From JAQVEM01 sp964601205 (GTDB lineage Bacteria; Actinomycetota; Humimicrobiia; Humimicrobiales; Humimicrobiaceae): a stretch of DNA of 64,000 bases. Below are positions 18,029-27,907 of this stretch, piece by piece (the stretch's first letter is position 1; the number at the start of each line of letters is the position of its first letter). Under the pieces are notes generated by a model. That model was not told where the DNA came from. It saw only the letters and a program-made list of their open reading frames with translations, and did no database searches. The position numbers and the translations under genes are program-made. The stretch spans positions 4,144-68,143 of the forward strand of contig CAZRML010000019.1 of assembly GCA_964601205.1 (NCBI GenBank), read 5' to 3'.

Positions 18029-18968
18029 TTTTCTTCTTCTTATAAAAACCAAATGGTTTCACTCTTATATATTTATCAATGAGGGGAGCAAATGCATTCA
18101 TAATAAGTATGGAAAAAGCAACTCCTTCCGATAAATTGCTAAAATTCCTTATAAGTACAGTCAATACTCCCAATCCTATCCCGAATATTATCCTTCCGTT
18201 TCTGGTCACAGGTGAAGTTACATAATCGGTAGCCATAAAAAATGCGCCTATCATCAGCCCTCCGGCCAGCATCTGGAACAATACATCCTTGCCCATTAAA
18301 AGAGAACCCAGAGCTACAGTCCCAATATAAAATACCGGTATCCTCCAGTCTATTATCCGGAATATTAAAAGAATTAATGCCCCTATCAGTATAAGCATTG
18401 CCGAGGTTTCACCCAGTGAGCCTCCTGTGTTCCCGAAAAATAAATCTTTATATAAACTAATTTTATCAGACTGGTAAGTAAAATTATCAGCAAGCGGAGT
18501 GGCTCCTGTTATAGCATCATAATTAAAATAAGTAGGAAGAACCCAGGCGGTCATTTCTTCTGGGAAGCAAACAGACAGAAATGCTCTTCCAACCAGAGCC
18601 GGATTAAATATATTGTATCCCAGACCACCGAAAGCTTCCTTTGCAACAGCAATAGCAAAAAAAGAACCAATAACAGCCATCCATACAGGAAACCGTGGGG
18701 GAAGAGTAAGCGCAAAGAGAAGACCTGTAATCACGGCGCTCCCGTCCATAATAAATCTTTTTTTTCTGAGTTTTTTTATTATAAATTCAGTAAGTACAGC
18801 GGTTATTGTGCCTGCCAGCATTAAATAAATTGCATAGTAGCCAAAAAAATAAATAGCAGCAGCTGAAGGAAAAAGGAGAGCAATCACCACTATATACATT
18901 ATCTTACTTGTTGAAAACCCCTTCCAAATATGGGGCGCATGGGATATTAATATTTTATTCTCTTCCAC
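18021..18968 (-). CDS. rnfD: Rnf complex membrane subunit D
   Basis: 315 residues, about nine to ten membrane helices. Covalent FMN motif DAITGATPLA (Thr 157) and the conserved GGLGYNIFNPALVGRAFL region identify RnfD/NqrB. It couples electron flow to Na+ or H+ translocation; the ion cannot be told from sequence here. Follows rnfC by 25 nt and overlaps rnfG. Confidence 0.96.
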   Translation of the reverse strand: MEENKILISHAPHIWKGFSTSKIMYIVVIALLFPSAAAIYFFGYYAIYLMLAGTITAVLTEFIIKKLRKKRFIMDGSAVITGLLFALTLPPRFPVWMAVIGSFFAIAVAKEAFGGLGYNIFNPALVGRAFLSVCFPEEMTAWVLPTYFNYDAITGATPLADNFTYQSDKISLYKDLFFGNTGGSLGETSAMLILIGALILLIFRIIDWRIPVFYIGTVALGSLLMGKDVLFQMLAGGLMIGAFFMATDYVTSPVTRNGRIIFGIGLGVLTVLIRNFSNLSEGVAFSILIMNAFAPLIDKYIRVKPFGFYKKKKNA

Positions 18969-18993
18969 TCTGCTCCTATTATTATCTAAAACT

Positions 18994-20349
18994 TTATTTC
19001 TTTGCCAGAATACTTTTACAGGTTTTTATATACCCGACAATTGGAATATTGGCAGGACAAACATAAGCACAGGCGCCACATTCAATACAGTTATTTATAT
19101 GATATTCCATACAGCCTTCAAAGTTCCCGCTCTTTGCATTCTTTACATATACCAGAGGCATAAGGTTCATGGGGCATATATCAACACACCTTCCACAATT
19201 TATGCAATTTTGTTCATCCTGAATCCTCCTTTTTTCAACCAGCACGCAATTTGTTCCCTTGGTAACAGGAAAATCAGTATCTACAATAGAAATACCCATC
19301 ATAGGTCCGCCGCAGGCCAGAAAATTTACCTCACCTCTGAATCCCCCGCATTTTTCTATAAGTGAACCAATAACCGTACCCAGCCTCACTCTTAAGTTTT
19401 TAGGATTTATAACTCTCCCGGTTACGGTAACCACTCTCTCTATCAGAGGCTTACCCTCAATCACGGCATCATATATTGATTTAGCAGTTGCGACATTGCT
19501 TACGATAACTCCCACATCCATTGGAAGACCGCCTACAGGAACAGCCCTGCCTGTTATGGTTTTAATCAGCAATTTTTCTGCACCCATGGGATATTTTGAT
19601 TTTAGTGAGACTATCTTGAATAGATTACTAAAGCCCATCTCTATTATAAGTTTTTCCAGATGTTCAATTGCATCTTTTTTGTTATCCTCTATACCTATAT
19701 AAATATCCCGGGCCAAAAGTAATTTATTAATAATATAGAGGCCCATCAGAATTTCATAGCCGTTTTCAAGCATGATTCTGTGGTCGGAGGTTATAAAAGG
19801 CTCACACTCACAGCCGTTTAATATAAGTGTGTCAATTTTTTTATCCGGAGGCGGATTCAATTTTACATGGGTCGGAAATGTCGCTCCTCCCATTCCAACA
19901 ATACCCGCTTCCCTGATTTTTCCCAGTATATCTTCCCTACCAATGCTATCTATTATACTCTTTAATCTACTAAAATCTTCTGTCTTCTTAATATCAAAAA
20001 GCTTATTAAATTCAATCCACGAATCTTCCCCATCCGATTTTATTAATGCGGCTTTTATTACACCACTTGTTACCGGATTTACCATATTCATTATTTTAGA
20101 TACCTTACCCGAAATTGAAGAATGTACGGGAGAAGAGACATAGCTTTTAGAATCAGCTATTTTCTGACCTGTTTTTACCATATCTCCCCTTTCTACCACA
20201 AATTCAGGAATGGCACCGATACTCTGCTGAACAGTTATAACCACTTCTTCCGGGGGCGGCAAAACTTCTATTGATTTTTCAGCAGTAGTCTTATTCTCAG
20301 GCAGAGATAAGCCTTTAAATGCACTTTTTTTTCTTAGAACTATACTCAT
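18994..20349 (-). CDS. rnfC: Rnf complex NADH-binding subunit C
   Basis: 451 residues. N-terminal barrel-sandwich domain, then the FMN/NADH-binding Nqo1-like region with GIVGMGGATFPTHVKL and LILNGCECEPFITSDHR, then a SLBB-type segment, and two C-terminal [4Fe-4S] motifs: CINCGRCVDICP and CIECGACAYVCP. It is the cytoplasmic site of NAD+ reduction. First rnf gene after apbE, 36 nt apart. Confidence 0.96.
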   Translation of the reverse strand: MSIVLRKKSAFKGLSLPENKTTAEKSIEVLPPPEEVVITVQQSIGAIPEFVVERGDMVKTGQKIADSKSYVSSPVHSSISGKVSKIMNMVNPVTSGVIKAALIKSDGEDSWIEFNKLFDIKKTEDFSRLKSIIDSIGREDILGKIREAGIVGMGGATFPTHVKLNPPPDKKIDTLILNGCECEPFITSDHRIMLENGYEILMGLYIINKLLLARDIYIGIEDNKKDAIEHLEKLIIEMGFSNLFKIVSLKSKYPMGAEKLLIKTITGRAVPVGGLPMDVGVIVSNVATAKSIYDAVIEGKPLIERVVTVTGRVINPKNLRVRLGTVIGSLIEKCGGFRGEVNFLACGGPMMGISIVDTDFPVTKGTNCVLVEKRRIQDEQNCINCGRCVDICPMNLMPLVYVKNAKSGNFEGCMEYHINNCIECGACAYVCPANIPIVGYIKTCKSILAKK

Positions 20350-20385
20350 TTAACAATTTTAAAAAGTAAAAGAATACAGGTAATT

Positions 20386-21432
20386 TTACTCAATATATTC
20401 CAAAAGTCCAGAAGATTCGTGAATTTTCCCCTCTGAATCCATGATAAATGCTTCAACATTATCAATTGATTCAATTAGCTTTAAGCCATCCTCCGGACCC
20501 ATCACAAAGATAGAAGTGGCCAGAATATCAGCCCCTGTACAGCTGTCGGATATTATTGTTACACTCCTGCAAACCCCTGCTGAATAACCTGTTCTTGGAT
20601 CCATTATATGGTGCACTTTTTTTTCAGTATCGTAGTAACGGTGATAGCCACCGGAAGTAGTTACCGCCCTGTCAACCACAGAAAATACAGAAAGAAGATT
20701 ATTATCAGAATTATTATCATCTTCCCCTGCATCGGGGCTTTCAAGTTCTACCACCCATTTCTCTTCGCCCGGTTTGACCCCCATTGCATAGATGTCTCCT
20801 CCAGCATTAACCAGACAGCTATTAATGCCGAACTCCTTTATTTTCTTTATGGCTTCATCAACAGCATACCCTTTGGCAATACCTCCAAGTGTGACAGCCA
20901 TCCCTTCTACGCTGAATTCTATTTTCTTATCCCCTACATTAATTTTGTCTGAACCGGTAACCTCAAGTGTTTCGGATATTTTTTGCGCCTGCACTTCTTC
21001 ACTCTCTTCCCACAGACCACCGCTCCACAAATCAAGCAGTGGCTGAACGGTTATATCAAAACAGCCTCCGGTCAGAGTATAATAATCAATAGATGTATTT
21101 ATAAGTTCCAGAAATTCTGATGAAGGATTTTCAATATAACCATTTTCATTTAAAAATGAAGCTTCGCTTTCAGGGTCGTAGATTGATGCTATATCTTCAA
21201 TTTCCTCTATTCTTTCAAACGCCGCATTTATTGCTCTGTCTCCTGTTTCCTTATCTGAATATACAATTATACTTACATATGTCCCCATCATTTCTCTGGT
21301 TTCTTCTATTCTATCTATGGTTTTAAACCTGCAGGAGACAAGGGACAGAAGTAAAAATGTGATTATAAAAAAGGTGCTTATTACACTAATTACTCCTGCA
21401 CTTACTCCTGCTTTTTTTAGGAAAAACTGCAT
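20386..21432 (-). CDS. apbE: FAD:protein FMN transferase, lipoprotein
   Basis: 348 residues. A hydrophobic signal ends in a lipobox LVSC near residue 34, so the enzyme sits on the outer face of the membrane. Family motifs: MMGTYVSI, GGCFDITVQPLL, LGGIAKGYAVD, VNAGGDIYAMG, TTSGGYHRYY and HIMDPRTGY. It transfers FMN from FAD to threonines in RnfG and RnfD, both encoded just downstream, so the operon carries its own maturation enzyme. AAGGAG ribosome site before ATG. A D/N-rich insert (DDNNSDNN) in mid-protein is unusual but harmless looking. Confidence 0.95.
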   Translation of the reverse strand: MQFFLKKAGVSAGVISVISTFFIITFLLLSLVSCRFKTIDRIEETREMMGTYVSIIVYSDKETGDRAINAAFERIEEIEDIASIYDPESEASFLNENGYIENPSSEFLELINTSIDYYTLTGGCFDITVQPLLDLWSGGLWEESEEVQAQKISETLEVTGSDKINVGDKKIEFSVEGMAVTLGGIAKGYAVDEAIKKIKEFGINSCLVNAGGDIYAMGVKPGEEKWVVELESPDAGEDDNNSDNNLLSVFSVVDRAVTTSGGYHRYYDTEKKVHHIMDPRTGYSAGVCRSVTIISDSCTGADILATSIFVMGPEDGLKLIESIDNVEAFIMDSEGKIHESSGLLEYIE

Positions 21433-21513
21433 ATAATACTCCTTCTATTTTAATAAAATGATAATTCCAGCCTTAATAACAATCTGAAACTTTTTATTTT
21501 TACAATCAGGCAA

Positions 21514-22875
21514 TTACAATTTATCCTGGGCTCTCCTGAGTTTTAATACCAGCGAATCTTCAACTAATTTCACGTCACTATATTTTATTGGCTCATCTTT
21601 CTCAATATTTTTCTTTAAAACACATCCCTCGGACAGACCAATAGGCAGCAGATTTTCTTTTTTTGCCTTTTTATACTCATCAATAAGTCCGTAAACCGTA
21701 TATTTCCCTATCCCGTCAATTATATCCCCGGCCCTGAGGTCTTTTTTAGCTACGGTTATAACTTCCGAAACCATGCCAGATTCGGGAGTTATGGTAGGCT
21801 CACCATAAAAATAAGCCAGTGCTATAGATAGAGGAGTCTCAATACTTGTCAGATGATATGGCCTGTATAAAAGATAATATGGTCCCTCCCCCAGCATAAG
21901 ATATTTAAGGTCAGCCCTTACCATTTTATTTCTGGCTGAATAAACAAGAAAAACGCCGGGAGCAAGATCTCCAACTACAAAATCTACTACTCCTTTCCTG
22001 GATAGGATTCCGCCATCCCTTTTTAATTTAAATACCCCGGTTAAATCTTTTATATTGGCCGAGGGGCCATGCATTCCCCTGCAGTCCGGCACAAGTCCTG
22101 TTGAATTTGAAAGACAGGCCATTTCTATCATTGATTTTGTTCCATCCACAAACGAGGTCATCATAGTGGAGCTCGAGCCCTTGCTTTCTGCATAATCCTT
22201 AAGAACGGACGGATTTGCATAACGGTCCAGGGGATTGTTCTTTCCTTTTCCGGCCGCAACCACTTCAAGACCAAGCGCATATGCAAAATTATATAATTCC
22301 TTCAGGGCTGCCGGTTCATCCCCTGCCGAAACTGTATATACCACACCACTGTCCTCTGCCATCCTTTTTAATATCGGGCCGATGATGACATCTGTTTCCA
22401 CATTAAGGGTTACTACATGTTTCCCGGAAACAATGGCTTTTGATGCTATAAATGCACCCGCTTCAGGATTGCCTGTAGCATCTATAACTATGTCTGTATT
22501 ATCTAAAGCAAATAATATTGAAAGGTCATCTGCCACAATTAATTTATTTTCTCCTGCAAACCGGTTTAACCTTCCCCTTACTTTTTTATTCAGACCGGTA
22601 TCTCTTATATTTATTTTATTTATATCGCTGTTATCTAAATCTATATCACGCTTATTTTCAACAACTACAATTTCATTATCATTTATTTCCAGTTCTTTTA
22701 AAATGCCTATAATCCTCCCGGCATTCCTGTTTGCCACTGCAATAACCTGTATGCCATCCAGTTCTCTCAGGTGAGATATCAGACTTTTCCCCATCTGCCC
22801 CACACCGGCTATAACAATTTTTATAGTCTTTCCATTTCTGTAAAGGTCTTTTAATTTTTTACCAAGGTCAAGCAT
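21514..22875 (-). CDS. Homoserine-dehydrogenase-like oxidoreductase with SAF domain (COG4091)
   Basis: 453 residues. Rossmann nucleotide site IVIAGVGQMGKSLISHL (about 19-36), a central catalytic-like domain with YTVSAGDEPAALKELY and CRGMHGPSAN, and a C-terminal SAF domain (about 370-445) beginning around VAKKDLRAGD. COG4091 proteins are predicted NAD(P)-dependent dehydrogenases; different members are linked to sugar-acid pathways and true substrates are mostly unknown. Between residues about 60 and 105 there is a hydrophilic insert rich in D, N, I and K. It is separate from the apbE operon by about 80 nt and has no pathway neighbours to decide its role. Confidence 0.75.
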   Translation of the reverse strand: MLDLGKKLKDLYRNGKTIKIVIAGVGQMGKSLISHLRELDGIQVIAVANRNAGRIIGILKELEINDNEIVVVENKRDIDLDNSDINKINIRDTGLNKKVRGRLNRFAGENKLIVADDLSILFALDNTDIVIDATGNPEAGAFIASKAIVSGKHVVTLNVETDVIIGPILKRMAEDSGVVYTVSAGDEPAALKELYNFAYALGLEVVAAGKGKNNPLDRYANPSVLKDYAESKGSSSTMMTSFVDGTKSMIEMACLSNSTGLVPDCRGMHGPSANIKDLTGVFKLKRDGGILSRKGVVDFVVGDLAPGVFLVYSARNKMVRADLKYLMLGEGPYYLLYRPYHLTSIETPLSIALAYFYGEPTITPESGMVSEVITVAKKDLRAGDIIDGIGKYTVYGLIDEYKKAKKENLLPIGLSEGCVLKKNIEKDEPIKYSDVKLVEDSLVLKLRRAQDKL

Positions 22876-22995
22876 TTAAATATTATTTGATATATTAATT
22901 CAAAAAATTTTAGAGCATATAAAAAATTTAGTATATTATAACCATTTTTAATCTTAAACTTTTAAAGCAGGCAATCTTTTAAACCCAATCACAGC

Positions 22996-24303
22996 CTAAT
23001 AAATTGAAAGAGAATTAAGCATAATATCATACAGCCTGCATGAAAACTCCCTGTAATATATATCAGAAAACCTTATAAGTAAATAAAGTACATTATTTTT
23101 TCTTATAAAAATCATTTCAATGTCCCATCTGATTTTATCCTCTGATATATAGTAATAGCTAATCTTTCTATAGTCCAGACCATTAATTTCCCCGGTTATT
23201 TCCTCGCTCTCCACTTCCAGATCGGTATCAACATCAACTATCTCCTCTAATATCTTATCAGAGAAATTGACATATTCTTCCGGGGAAGGGCAATATCCTT
23301 CCTTCAGGAACCGTATATTTACAGCGGTGTTTATATTCCCGGATAATGGTTCAAAACCGACTTCAGGACCACCGGTGCGTTCCACTTCTTTATAATCCCA
23401 GCCGTCAGGATAAAGAATTGAGAATTTATAATCATCGTTCTCGTATATATTATTGTCATTAAATGTTGCATCCGGAATATCCTCTTTTATTATTTCAAAA
23501 TCATACCGGCCTTCCAGAACTTTATTATGATATAAATCTATTTTATAAATACCTGCCGGCCATAGATTCTCATTTTCAATCCTGAATACAATATACCCCG
23601 GCGTATAACAGGTGTCTTCAATAACAAATTCTTCTTCTCCCAGCAGCTCATCTTCATCCTTATACCACTCAATCCGTAATGAATCTCCGGCTACCCGATA
23701 ATTTAACCCTGCCATTGTATAAATTACATCACCGGGATAAAATTTTTCAGTAATGCCGACGGGCTGCCCTTCACTATCTATTTCTCTGCACAACATAACT
23801 CCTGTTACATTTATCACCGGTGGTTCAATGGTAAAACCGGCGCTGCTTATTAACCCACCGTTGTGATAAAAGTAAACTCTGTAATCTCCCGGTTCCCCTA
23901 TCAAACCGGTCTCCCTTCCCGCGGTCAGACGATTTGAGAGGTAACCTTCAACGTACCCCCTCCCGCTTTCGGAATACTCGCCATTAGATTCTGCAACTAT
24001 TTCCTCCGTGTCTCCATTTATCCAGACAAACTTCCACATATCCCCGGCTCTGGCACCTGAAACTCCTATTACAGCAAAAATCCCTTCTGTATTAAAATCA
24101 AAATTATTCTTAATATCCGCAGGTTCAAAAGTATCTGCATCCACTTTTTCACAGATAACCACTTCACCAAAACTTAACCCCGGTTTGCACGAACCAACAA
24201 AGGGAACAAGTATCACTGATGTAACAACTACGATTATTGATACCAGCATTTTTCTGGCAATATGATTTTTAGCTATCATGTTCAGGAGATATTTTAAGAA
24301 CAT
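22996..24303 (-). CDS. Lipoprotein with two Ig-like modules and PsbP-like C-terminus
   Basis: 435 residues. The N-terminal signal is longer than usual (about 39 residues) and ends in VGSC. Two repeated beta-rich modules follow: each opens with VxxCxxxD (VVICEKVDADTF and VMLCREIDSEGQ) and ends with a strand like GDYRVYFYHNG or GIYKIDLYHNK. The last 130 residues start with YKFSILYPDGWDYKE, resembling PsbP/DUF1795-type domains. Function unknown. Its ATG starts on the base next to the upstream gene's stop (TAAATG), so it is almost certainly coexpressed with the membrane phosphodiesterase. Confidence 0.7.
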   Translation of the reverse strand: MFLKYLLNMIAKNHIARKMLVSIIVVVTSVILVPFVGSCKPGLSFGEVVICEKVDADTFEPADIKNNFDFNTEGIFAVIGVSGARAGDMWKFVWINGDTEEIVAESNGEYSESGRGYVEGYLSNRLTAGRETGLIGEPGDYRVYFYHNGGLISSAGFTIEPPVINVTGVMLCREIDSEGQPVGITEKFYPGDVIYTMAGLNYRVAGDSLRIEWYKDEDELLGEEEFVIEDTCYTPGYIVFRIENENLWPAGIYKIDLYHNKVLEGRYDFEIIKEDIPDATFNDNNIYENDDYKFSILYPDGWDYKEVERTGGPEVGFEPLSGNINTAVNIRFLKEGYCPSPEEYVNFSDKILEEIVDVDTDLEVESEEITGEINGLDYRKISYYYISEDKIRWDIEMIFIRKNNVLYLLIRFSDIYYREFSCRLYDIMLNSLSIY

Positions 24304-26259
24304 TTAATTTATGTTAATAACAACGGGTAAATGGTCTGAAGCCGTGCTGTAAGGCACGTCCACATCTGATATCTCTAAATCTTTTGTTACCCATATATAA
24401 TCTATTCTTCTAAAGGGTTCATAATGCACCCAGGTCAGTGTATCTTCCTCTCCAAGTTCCAGCTGTGAATCTAAAAATTCGGCACTGTGCATCTGCATAA
24501 TCTCCGGATCGCCTGTCACTGCATTAAAATCTCCCATTATTACGGTTCTTTCCAAACCATCCCATTCTTCCAGAAGCTTTTTTACCTGCTCCTCTCTTAT
24601 CCAGCCCTCACCCTCTATATGATGCAGATGCGTGCATATGACATTTAAATTATCCCCATCACTCACCTCTATTTCAGCAAGCAGATAGCTTCTTCTAAGC
24701 GGGGCACCCAGCTCCGGCAAAAATCCGCTCTTTATCAGCTTTAACGGATACCTGCTCAAAATAGCGTTACCCCATACATCATCTGATGCAGGCATAAACA
24801 GATAGTCCATATCAAGTCTATCTGATAACCACGATAGTGTATCTGCCGACCCGTTAATGAGCCATCCCCTGGAAACTTCCTGAAGGCATACCAGATCCGC
24901 TCCACTTTTCTCGATAACTCTGGCAATGCTTTCCAGGTCAAGATAGCCCTTTATATTAAAACCCTGATGAATATTATAATCCATCATCCTGATTGGACCA
25001 CCTTCAGTAGTATCTCTATCCATATTTTTAGGGGGCAGAAGCATAATCAGTGGAACTATAAGCAGCCCGGCCATAAGATAAAGAAATACAGGCTTCCTTC
25101 CAGTATGGTTCCTGCCTGAAGTGCGGTCTTCCCGGCCTCCAACCTCCGAATTTTTAAGGCAGGATGAAACAAGGGCACAGATTGATATAAAAACAGCCGT
25201 CAGAACCGGAATCACCCAGTTTTCAAAGGGCAGTTTTAAATCATAACTGCTATAATATATAAATGCAAAAATAAGGAACACCAGACCTCCGAGGCTAAAG
25301 GCTATTGTATTCTTCCACGGCATTTTCTCAACCACTTTACCTGCCGCTTTATCCAGGACAACTGCCAGCAGCCAGAAAGCTCCGATGTTACCAATAATCA
25401 CCTGCAGCATATACAAATAACCTCCTGCGCCGGGCCAGAAGGACATTAATAGAAAAAGCACACCAGACACAGTTAACAGGATTCTTATTTTTTTAAATGA
25501 GATTAAATATGTAAATAAAAAAGCCAGAAGATTGGAAACCATTATTACAGTCAATGAAAACTGAAGGCTTTTTCCGGTAATTGTATTCAGTGAGGCTACA
25601 TTCTGGAATTTCAATAACTGGAGAAAAATAAAGGGCATAAATACGGTTAAAGTATAAAATGAATTTCTGTCTCCATCAAAAGGCCCTGCATCCCTTAAAT
25701 CTCCAGAGACGCTGTGAACCAGCCATAACTTTATTATAATAATAACCAGCACAAAAAAAACTACGTTCCAGTCCTGCCTCCATAACATATCCCATGTCCC
25801 GAAAAGACCGTGAAAAGCCGTTGAAAGACTGATCCCGAAAACAATACCGGGAAAAAATGAAGATAAAAGACTTATTCTTTTTTGCTGCAGGAGAGTTACA
25901 AAAAAAACAGAGCCCGCCATCCATAGAACGGTACCCAGAGCTGACACCGCAAGGCTAAGTGGAGGCCAGGGATTTACCTGCAGTATAAATCTTGTCGCGC
26001 CCACTCCTGCTGTAAGCACCCACAATATGATACCGTACCTCAATTTATATATAAAACCAGTGAAAAAAACCAGCAAAAATGTCACCAGAGCATAAATTGC
26101 TACATCTGTAAGAGATATATTCGGACGCTCCCTGAAAAAATTAACCAGCAGGGAAAGAAAGGTTTTAAGGATTTCCAGGCCAAAAAGAGTATTTATGGCT
26201 ACAATAAAAAAGTATGGCCACCTTAAATTCAAATTATTCCCGGATATTGCTTTTTTCAT
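24304..26259 (-). CDS. Membrane-anchored endonuclease/exonuclease/phosphatase-family protein
   Basis: 651 residues. About ten hydrophobic segments occupy residues 1-375, then an EEP domain: MDYNIHQG, LVCLQEVSR (metal Glu), CTHLHH, MGDFNA, RRIDYIWV and the final SDHLPV. All metal and catalytic positions of the fold are present, so hydrolysis of a phosphodiester is likely; the substrate may be a lipid, a nucleotide or a nucleic acid. Because the last helix precedes the domain, which side of the membrane it faces depends on helix count. It directly precedes the lipoprotein gene with no gap. Confidence 0.8.
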   Translation of the reverse strand: MKKAISGNNLNLRWPYFFIVAINTLFGLEILKTFLSLLVNFFRERPNISLTDVAIYALVTFLLVFFTGFIYKLRYGIILWVLTAGVGATRFILQVNPWPPLSLAVSALGTVLWMAGSVFFVTLLQQKRISLLSSFFPGIVFGISLSTAFHGLFGTWDMLWRQDWNVVFFVLVIIIIKLWLVHSVSGDLRDAGPFDGDRNSFYTLTVFMPFIFLQLLKFQNVASLNTITGKSLQFSLTVIMVSNLLAFLFTYLISFKKIRILLTVSGVLFLLMSFWPGAGGYLYMLQVIIGNIGAFWLLAVVLDKAAGKVVEKMPWKNTIAFSLGGLVFLIFAFIYYSSYDLKLPFENWVIPVLTAVFISICALVSSCLKNSEVGGREDRTSGRNHTGRKPVFLYLMAGLLIVPLIMLLPPKNMDRDTTEGGPIRMMDYNIHQGFNIKGYLDLESIARVIEKSGADLVCLQEVSRGWLINGSADTLSWLSDRLDMDYLFMPASDDVWGNAILSRYPLKLIKSGFLPELGAPLRRSYLLAEIEVSDGDNLNVICTHLHHIEGEGWIREEQVKKLLEEWDGLERTVIMGDFNAVTGDPEIMQMHSAEFLDSQLELGEEDTLTWVHYEPFRRIDYIWVTKDLEISDVDVPYSTASDHLPVVININ

Positions 26260-26309
26260 TTCAATATATTATAAACAATTATTTTCCGTTTATCTATGTA
26301 TAAGAATAA

Positions 26310-26657
26310 TCATAAAGGCTGGCCCTTATTGGGCACCACACATATCATTCTCAGGCCTTCATCACCTGCTTTGAATTGATGCAGCTCCAGTGGTTCTACA
26401 AAAATAAAGTCATCTTTCTCAATTTCAACCATATCGTTTCCCTTTAGGACGGAACCTCTACCACTTACAATATATACTTCATGCTCCCAATCATGACTGT
26501 GCCTGGGCGTATGTCCACCCGGACCTATTTCAAATAGCCTCATTGCAAAAGTTGGAGTCCCATCCTTTGCCGTGAGCATGGGGTAAAACCTGATACCGCT
26601 TGACCGGTCATCTTCCATAATAATAGGACTAAATTCTTTTTTCTTTTTTATAATCAT
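26310..26657 (-). CDS. Small cupin protein
   Basis: 115 residues, a single cupin barrel. Motif 1 is GGHTPRHSHDWEHEVYIVSG, giving metal ligands HxH and Glu. Motif 2 is DDFIFVEPLELHQF with the last His. Such proteins act as isomerases, dioxygenases or sugar binders; nothing here selects among them. It lies downstream of the GH130 gene on the same strand (64 nt), so a carbohydrate role is an inference from position only. Confidence 0.8.
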   Translation of the reverse strand: MIIKKKKEFSPIIMEDDRSSGIRFYPMLTAKDGTPTFAMRLFEIGPGGHTPRHSHDWEHEVYIVSGRGSVLKGNDMVEIEKDDFIFVEPLELHQFKAGDEGLRMICVVPNKGQPL

Positions 26658-26721
26658 TCATACTCCTGTCTTAATATAATTAATAAGTTATTAACCGTAT
26701 TATTGCCATATTACGTCCCTA

Positions 26722-27768
26722 TTATTCCAGTCCGCTGATTATATCACTCAATCTGACCTCTGCATACGCTATACTGCTATCAGCAGCACCATAATATATT
26801 TTTATCTTATCCTCTTCATATAAAGCACCACAGGTAAAAATCACACCATTATAAAAACCTTCCTTCTCGTAATCCATTTCAGGCTCCATTATGGGCTTTC
26901 TGCACCGGGCAATAACTTTCCAGGGTTCTTTCCTGTCCAGAAGCACCGCCCCCAGACAGTACCGGTTATCCTCTGAAGCACCGTGATAAATTTCCAGCCA
27001 GCCTTCTTTTATTTTAAATGGAACCGCTCCCGCACCTATTCTTGAACTATCCCAGCTCTCCTTTCTTGTGCCTATCAACCTTCTGTGCCCACCCCAGGAA
27101 ATAAGTTCATCTGATTCGGATATCCAGATATCAGCCCTGCCAAACTCACATGATACCGGCCTGCTGAGAGCATAATATTTACCTTTAATTTTCTCCGGGA
27201 AAATAACCACATCCTTATTGTCAGGCATAAAAATCACACCATGCCTTTTAAATTTCTTAAAGTCATCTGTAGACGCCATGCAGGTAGTAATTCCTTCTAT
27301 ATCCGATACAGCCACGTAACTTATGTAGTATTCTCCATTAAGAAAAGTAATTCTCGGGTCTTCAATACCTGCCCTTTCATATTCATTTTCCGGAAATAGA
27401 GCGGGCCCGCTGTCTATATCAAAGTCAATTCCGTTTTTACTTTTTGCAGTTCTAAAATGAGAAATTGAGGTAAGATAATTACCATAAATTGTCCTTAAAA
27501 ATCTCGGATCGGAAAAATCAATGGAAGAGTCGCTTTTGTTAAATTTCTTTACTGAAATTTTACCCGTTTTTAAATCAAGTAAAGGGACCAATATTTTCTT
27601 CTTGTCATAATTGACCGGTTTTTCTGCAACCCTTAAAAGAAGTAAAACCTCATCCTTAAATCTGGTAACACCACAGTTAAAAACACCTGCCACCTCAATA
27701 TCATCTCCTGAAGGTTCTAAATCTTCCGGCTTTATTATCGGATTTTTCCCTGACCTTGATACATTCAT
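26722..27768 (-). CDS. GH130 beta-mannoside phosphorylase-like glycosidase
   Basis: 348 residues, five-bladed propeller family GH130. The catalytic acid is Asp 137 in GIEDPRIT, the family signature. Other landmarks are YYISYVAVS, FPEKIKGKYYALSRP, GAGAVPFKIKEGWLEIYHG, and the final KIKIYYGAADSSIAYAEV. GH130 enzymes phosphorolyse or hydrolyse beta-1,4- or beta-1,2-mannosides. The upstream helical-toroid and two GT4 genes suggest synthesis and turnover of an intracellular or surface mannoside. No signal peptide, so cytoplasmic. Confidence 0.88.
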   Translation of the reverse strand: MNVSRSGKNPIIKPEDLEPSGDDIEVAGVFNCGVTRFKDEVLLLLRVAEKPVNYDKKKILVPLLDLKTGKISVKKFNKSDSSIDFSDPRFLRTIYGNYLTSISHFRTAKSKNGIDFDIDSGPALFPENEYERAGIEDPRITFLNGEYYISYVAVSDIEGITTCMASTDDFKKFKRHGVIFMPDNKDVVIFPEKIKGKYYALSRPVSCEFGRADIWISESDELISWGGHRRLIGTRKESWDSSRIGAGAVPFKIKEGWLEIYHGASEDNRYCLGAVLLDRKEPWKVIARCRKPIMEPEMDYEKEGFYNGVIFTCGALYEEDKIKIYYGAADSSIAYAEVRLSDIISGLE

Positions 27769-27907
27769 TTTTATTATTTATTTTTATTTCTGAATCAATT
27801 CCTGACTTTATAATCATTCAACCGGTCTATATTTATATCTAAAAAAATCATCCCAATTTATCATACGGAGCCAGATAAAGAAAAATAAATTCTATGGACA
27901 CAAACAG

